From positions 62,001-126,000 of the forward strand of contig WGNJ01000030.1 of NCBI GenBank assembly GCA_016124635.1: a stretch of 64,000 bases of DNA. The letters are read 5' to 3'. A program made the position numbers and the translations under genes. Shown in pieces: positions 61,270 through 64,000 of this stretch; position 1 is the first letter of the stretch, and every line of letters begins with the position of its first letter. The notes beneath the pieces are model-generated. The model searched no databases. It was not told the origin of the DNA and worked only from the letters and a program-made list of their open reading frames with translations. Source of the stretch: Alphaproteobacteria bacterium (GTDB lineage: Bacteria > Pseudomonadota > Alphaproteobacteria > Micropepsales > Micropepsaceae).

Positions 61270-62328
61270 CTAATTCCGGCCTAGTAGCTGATACACTCTG
61301 ACTTTGTCGGCGCTTGCGACCGCAAGACGCTTTGCAGTCGGTGAGTAATCCATAAGCCACACGTGAAGGTCGCCAAATTCGAGCTGCTCCGAGGTGCGAG
61401 TCCGCAAGTCGTAAATCAAAGTCTTCTTGCCCTGCGTCGCAACAAGCAGGTGCCTGTCGTCGACGAACACAACAGAACTTACTGTTTCGCCCCTCTTGCC
61501 AAAGCGCAACTCCGGCTCGAACTCTCCAGTTTCGGTATCGAGGATCTCAACACGATAAAATCCCCACGTCGGCGCATCCGCCCCGAGATCGCGTCGATAC
61601 GAGGCGATCGCTAAGTACTTGCCGGACGGCGACACCGCCGAGTTCGCAAATAACGAAAGCAAGGGTGCTTCGGCATCCTTGCGTCGGCCGAGCCGATATG
61701 TGTGCTGCTCCTTACCCGAAGGCGCCTCGATGGCAGCGATTTTCGCCGGCTGCTCCAGCGTCCCACCGCTCTCCAAAGCATACATTGTACAGCTCGCGTT
61801 CGTCTTCGGTGCGGCGAGATGGTCGAAGTGAACAGGGAGCGCAGCGGATAGGTCTAGGCGCGCGTCCCGTTTGCGCCAATCAACCGCAATGAAGCCATTT
61901 AGAGTGCGTGCGACGACAACGCCGCAGACCTGAACGACATGCACCTGATCGAAAATATTCTGTGGCCGCGATGAGACCGGCCAGGAAGAAAGTGGCGCCC
62001 CACCTGAACATTTGAAAAAAGAAAGCTCAACGCGGCGACCTTGACCGCGCAAACCGGCAACAACGCATGGAGCGCCAAACGCCGTGGCGCCTCTAAAGTT
62101 GCGGATCGTAGCTAGTTCTTCTTGCGCCGAGACGTCCCACATTTCGGTGCTTGCGCCCTGGCCTATTGCGACTATCAGCCCGTCGTCGCTCAACGAAATA
62201 GACGAGATGTCGGCTGGCGACGATGCTTCGGCGATCTGTTTCAGCTCAATGCTCGAGCTTTCGACGCGGTTACAAGCAACGGCTCCAGATGCCGCAAGTA
62301 ATACAATCATGCATCGCCAAGCGCTCAC
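61270..62328 (-). CDS. Propeller-like lipoprotein paralogue W3
   Basis: About 352 residues from a GTG at 62328 with a lipoprotein signal (RCMIVLLAASGAVACN). Propeller-like repeats: SISLSDDGLIVAIGQGASTE, MWDVSAQEELATI, SPSGKYLAIASYRRD, LLVATQGKKTLIYDLRTR. Cysteines at GAPCVV, FFKCSGG, VQVCGVV and ASCTMY match W4. It is followed in the same frame by the truncated toxin-like ORF. Its role is unknown; periplasmic/outer-membrane address. Confidence 0.7.
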   Translation of the reverse strand: MSAWRCMIVLLAASGAVACNRVESSSIELKQIAEASSPADISSISLSDDGLIVAIGQGASTEMWDVSAQEELATIRNFRGATAFGAPCVVAGLRGQGRRVELSFFKCSGGAPLSSWPVSSRPQNIFDQVHVVQVCGVVVARTLNGFIAVDWRKRDARLDLSAALPVHFDHLAAPKTNASCTMYALESGGTLEQPAKIAAIEAPSGKEQHTYRLGRRKDAEAPLLSLFANSAVSPSGKYLAIASYRRDLGADAPTWGFYRVEILDTETGEFEPELRFGKRGETVSSVVFVDDRHLLVATQGKKTLIYDLRTRTSEQLEFGDLHVWLMDYSPTAKRLAVASADKVRVYQLLGRN

Positions 62329-62406
62329 CCTAGCCCCCCGAATTGAGAGACGGATATCGAGGAGTGCAAGCGCCAAGCCTTTCTTGCCGCAGGGGATTTC
62401 GAAGAG

Positions 62407-63513
62407 CTAGCGGCGCGCAAGGTCATAGACGCGGATCTCCTTCGCGCTCGCAGCAGCAAGTCGCCGCGCGTCGAGCGCGTAATCGAAGAGAACGAAGTCG
62501 TTCTCGAGCGAAAGGCGCTGAGGCGCACGTCCCGGCCAGACCTCGAACGTTCCTCGACCAGACGTTCCGAGAAGCAAACTCTCGTCGTCTAGGAAGACAA
62601 CGGTCTTGATGGCGCCTCCATCGATCGGTTTGCGAATATCTGGCAAGAATCTCCCTGACCGGCGATCGAGCATCTCAATCCGATCCGCATTCCACGGACG
62701 CGCTTTGGGTGCAACGTCTTCGCGCAGCGTCGGTATTGCAAGGAACCGCCCGGAGGGCGATGCGGCTCCGTTCACGGTGAAAAAAAGCAGCGGCCGTTCT
62801 GCGTCAGGCCGTGCATCCATATCCGCGACACGAGCAGCGCGCCGCTTTCGCACATCGACCGAGGCGAGTCGAACGGAAACGTCGCCGCCGGGATCGTTGC
62901 TTGCAAAGTAGACAGCGCATGAATCCGGTGAGCGCGCTGTGAAGGCATCCGCAAAATGGAGCGGCAACTTTCGGAGGATGTCCCTGCGCATACGAAGTGT
63001 TTTGAGATCGTACGCGGCGATCGACCACCTCGTTTGTGCAATCAAGACGCTGCAGGCCTCGACCGTACGCGGCACGTCAGTCGCGTTACCTTGCTTTGGC
63101 AAGAGTCTGGAGGACGCAACTTCACGACCGTCTTGACACGCTACGACTGTCAGAGTGGCGTCCAGCCCAGCGCCGATCACCGCTGCAGCAAGACACGGAG
63201 AGCCGAACATCACCACGGTGTCAGTGCCAATCAAGGTGAGGTTCGAGATTGTTGCGGTGACTTTCCCAGACGCGATTTCCACAATCGAGAGTGTGTCGAG
63301 AGTTTGAACCCCGAGAAAGCGGCCGCTGCGATCAATCACTATGTCCTTGATGTTTTCAGGTGCTGGAGCGGCGAACTTCTGTTCCGCCACAATCGAGGGT
63401 GACAGCTGCAACGGCGCCGCCGCCGCCGGAGCCGCGAGCAACGCGACCAGGAATACGATTACCATAGATGCGGACGGCCCCTTCCGCGCCTCCGCTTTGC
63501 CAAAGTTGCGCAC
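62407..63513 (-). CDS. Secreted propeller-like paralogue W4
   Basis: A 368-residue protein with a signal peptide (VIVFLVALLAAPAAAAPLQ) and propeller-like strands: DIVIDRSGRFLGVQTLDTLS, SPSGRFLAIPTLREDVAPKA, SLLLGTSGRGTFEVWPG, AAASAKEIRVYDLARR. Cysteines at GSPCLAAAV, VVACQDG, EACSVLIAQ and DSCAVYFAS match W3, its direct downstream neighbour. GTG start at 63513 with a GAGG site; an internal ATG at 63465 is possible. It follows the toxin-like tail at the right edge. Confidence 0.72.
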   Translation of the reverse strand: MRNFGKAEARKGPSASMVIVFLVALLAAPAAAAPLQLSPSIVAEQKFAAPAPENIKDIVIDRSGRFLGVQTLDTLSIVEIASGKVTATISNLTLIGTDTVVMFGSPCLAAAVIGAGLDATLTVVACQDGREVASSRLLPKQGNATDVPRTVEACSVLIAQTRWSIAAYDLKTLRMRRDILRKLPLHFADAFTARSPDSCAVYFASNDPGGDVSVRLASVDVRKRRAARVADMDARPDAERPLLFFTVNGAASPSGRFLAIPTLREDVAPKARPWNADRIEMLDRRSGRFLPDIRKPIDGGAIKTVVFLDDESLLLGTSGRGTFEVWPGRAPQRLSLENDFVLFDYALDARRLAAASAKEIRVYDLARR

Positions 63514-63551
63514 GTGCCCCTCGCGTGTCTTCGCGAAAAATCTTCAATGCA

Positions 63552-63713
63552 AATTGTGGCTAGAATGCGGAGCCTAAGGAATCTAGCGAATTCTCTTGCT
63601 GCCGTCGTATCCGACAACCCATTGTCCCACTTTGCTCTGCAGCACACCCGGAGGCCCGTAGTAATTGCTCAGGCTGTGATTGAGCCAATCAAGTTCACCA
63701 AGCGCAACGCTCG
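63552..63713. repeat. Direct repeat R3, copy B (162 bp)
   Basis: Copy of the segment at 57497-57659. It carries the intact C-terminal codons of the right-edge ORF, its stop and the spacer with the GCCACAATTTG element before W4. Confidence 0.88.
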
Positions 63714-63999
63714 CCTCCGGGTCTCCCGGATGGTTCTTGGCATACTTCCGCCACCAAAGAATTGATGGTTGATCGACCCAATCAAGCAATTGGGCTCGCC
63801 CAACCAGATCTCTTTCCGAATAGCGGTCGTCCAGCGAACCATCATCACCTAGGAAATGCCCCAGCGCGATACCGTCGCCCTTCATCGTGAAGTCAATGGC
63901 ATAGTCCCTCAACGAGTCGGTTGGCATCAACGGAAAATTTGCAAGGCGCATTCGAAGACCCTCTTCCAACGCCGGCCGCACTCTCGCCGCAGCAAACGT
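63583..63999 (-). CDS. C-terminal part of a toxin-like phage protein (cut by right edge)
   Basis: The frame is open to the window edge, so the N-terminus is missing. The visible 138 residues read IDFTMKGDGIALGHFLGDDG, LLDWVDQPSILWWRKYAKNH, then LDWLNHSLSNYYGPPGVLQS. The last 40 residues are duplicated as a remnant at 57.5 kb. I recognise no domain. The order (this tail, then W4 and W3) and its duplication suggest a polymorphic protein whose C-terminal tip is exchanged. Confidence 0.6.
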   Translation of the reverse strand, partial: TFAAARVRPALEEGLRMRLANFPLMPTDSLRDYAIDFTMKGDGIALGHFLGDDGSLDDRYSERDLVGRAQLLDWVDQPSILWWRKYAKNHPGDPEASVALGELDWLNHSLSNYYGPPGVLQSKVGQWVVGYDGSKRIR

Positions 64000-64000
64000 C

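Larger units (their letters stand above)
24611..64000. mobile_element. Podovirus-type prophage with inserted toxin/immunity cargo (right end outside window)
   Basis: Genes from here to the right edge form a minus-strand virion block in podovirus order: portal, scaffold, capsid, tail tubular A and B, internal virion proteins, tail fibre, lysis. The left boundary is inferred from the tRNA-Pro. Blocks of non-virion genes of visibly lower GC are interleaved at 28-33, 40.4-42.7, 44.5-49.1 and 52.5-64 kb. No terminase, integrase, repressor or replication gene is in view, so either the element continues past 64 kb or these are lost. Single-base frameshifts in several cargo genes suggest decay or assembly errors. 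Confidence 0.85.

Noticed and set aside
63540-63570. Sigma-54 promoter in the GCCACAATTTGCA element
   Set aside because: Spacing between the GG-like and GC dinucleotides is 9, not 10, and other copies lack the GC.
24611-64000. Diversity-generating retroelement as in phage BPP-1
   Set aside because: Some virion proteins look BPP-1-like, but I see no reverse transcriptase and no template/variable repeat pair near the tail fibre.
1-64000. CRISPR array
   Set aside because: No regularly spaced short repeats seen; all repeats are long two-copy duplications.

Overview
GC-rich alphaproteobacterial chromosome (roughly 1-24.6 kb) followed by the left part of a large prophage (24.6 kb to the right edge, where it is cut off). 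The alphaproteobacterial call rests on gene content and protein flavour: glyQ/glyS, a CydPABX cytochrome bd set, ispB, ispE, ETF-QO, and a family-4-like uracil-DNA glycosylase. I cannot name the genus.

Host part: glycyl-tRNA synthetase (glyQ then glyS, minus strand); a divergent bd oxidase operon including two genes too short for usual ORF cut-offs (cydP, cydX); a minus-strand run of CPBP protease, small zinc-ribbon protein, S49 peptidase, TrmN6-like methyltransferase and DUF2007 protein; ispB; ispE with a TPR lipoprotein and ETF-QO; uracil-DNA glycosylase; lytic transglycosylase; moaB; D,D-carboxypeptidase; GST; a group II PLP decarboxylase; an SMP-30-like protein; and tRNA-Pro(CGG), which marks the prophage border.

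Prophage part: nearly all virion genes are on the minus strand and follow a podovirus order when read right to left. They are a small protein before the portal, portal/connector, small structural proteins, a Bbp19-like protein, scaffold, decoration protein and major capsid (39-44 kb), tail tubular proteins A and B (35-38.6 kb), internal virion proteins (33.3-35.2 kb), tail fibre (27 kb), and a lysis cassette with an M15-like endolysin and holin-like proteins (24.7-26.5 kb). I see no terminase, integrase or replication gene, so these must lie beyond 64 kb if present.

The unusual part is the cargo between the virion genes. It looks like a polymorphic toxin-immunity arsenal: (i) an internal virion protein followed, in the same frame after one TGA, by an intact M23 peptidase domain, facing a family of three secreted paralogues, with an older M23 tail left behind; (ii) an AHH-type nuclease adjoining an Imm11-like immunity gene between scaffold and capsid; (iii) glycine-rich adhesin-like proteins around a TPR glycosyltransferase; (iv) a right-hand array (52.5-64 kb) of toxin tails, a broken RelA/SpoT-like toxin with a small putative immunity gene, four propeller-like secreted or anchored paralogues, paralogous membrane proteins, and several direct duplications that each carry the 3' end of a gene. 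Several genes have single-base frameshifts. The AHH toxin and the 59.7-61.2 kb protein appear to share an N-terminal domain, which I infer to be a virion-loading domain. A phage particle that delivers exchangeable toxin tips is my leading interpretation; the families and duplications are visible in the sequence, the delivery mechanism is not.
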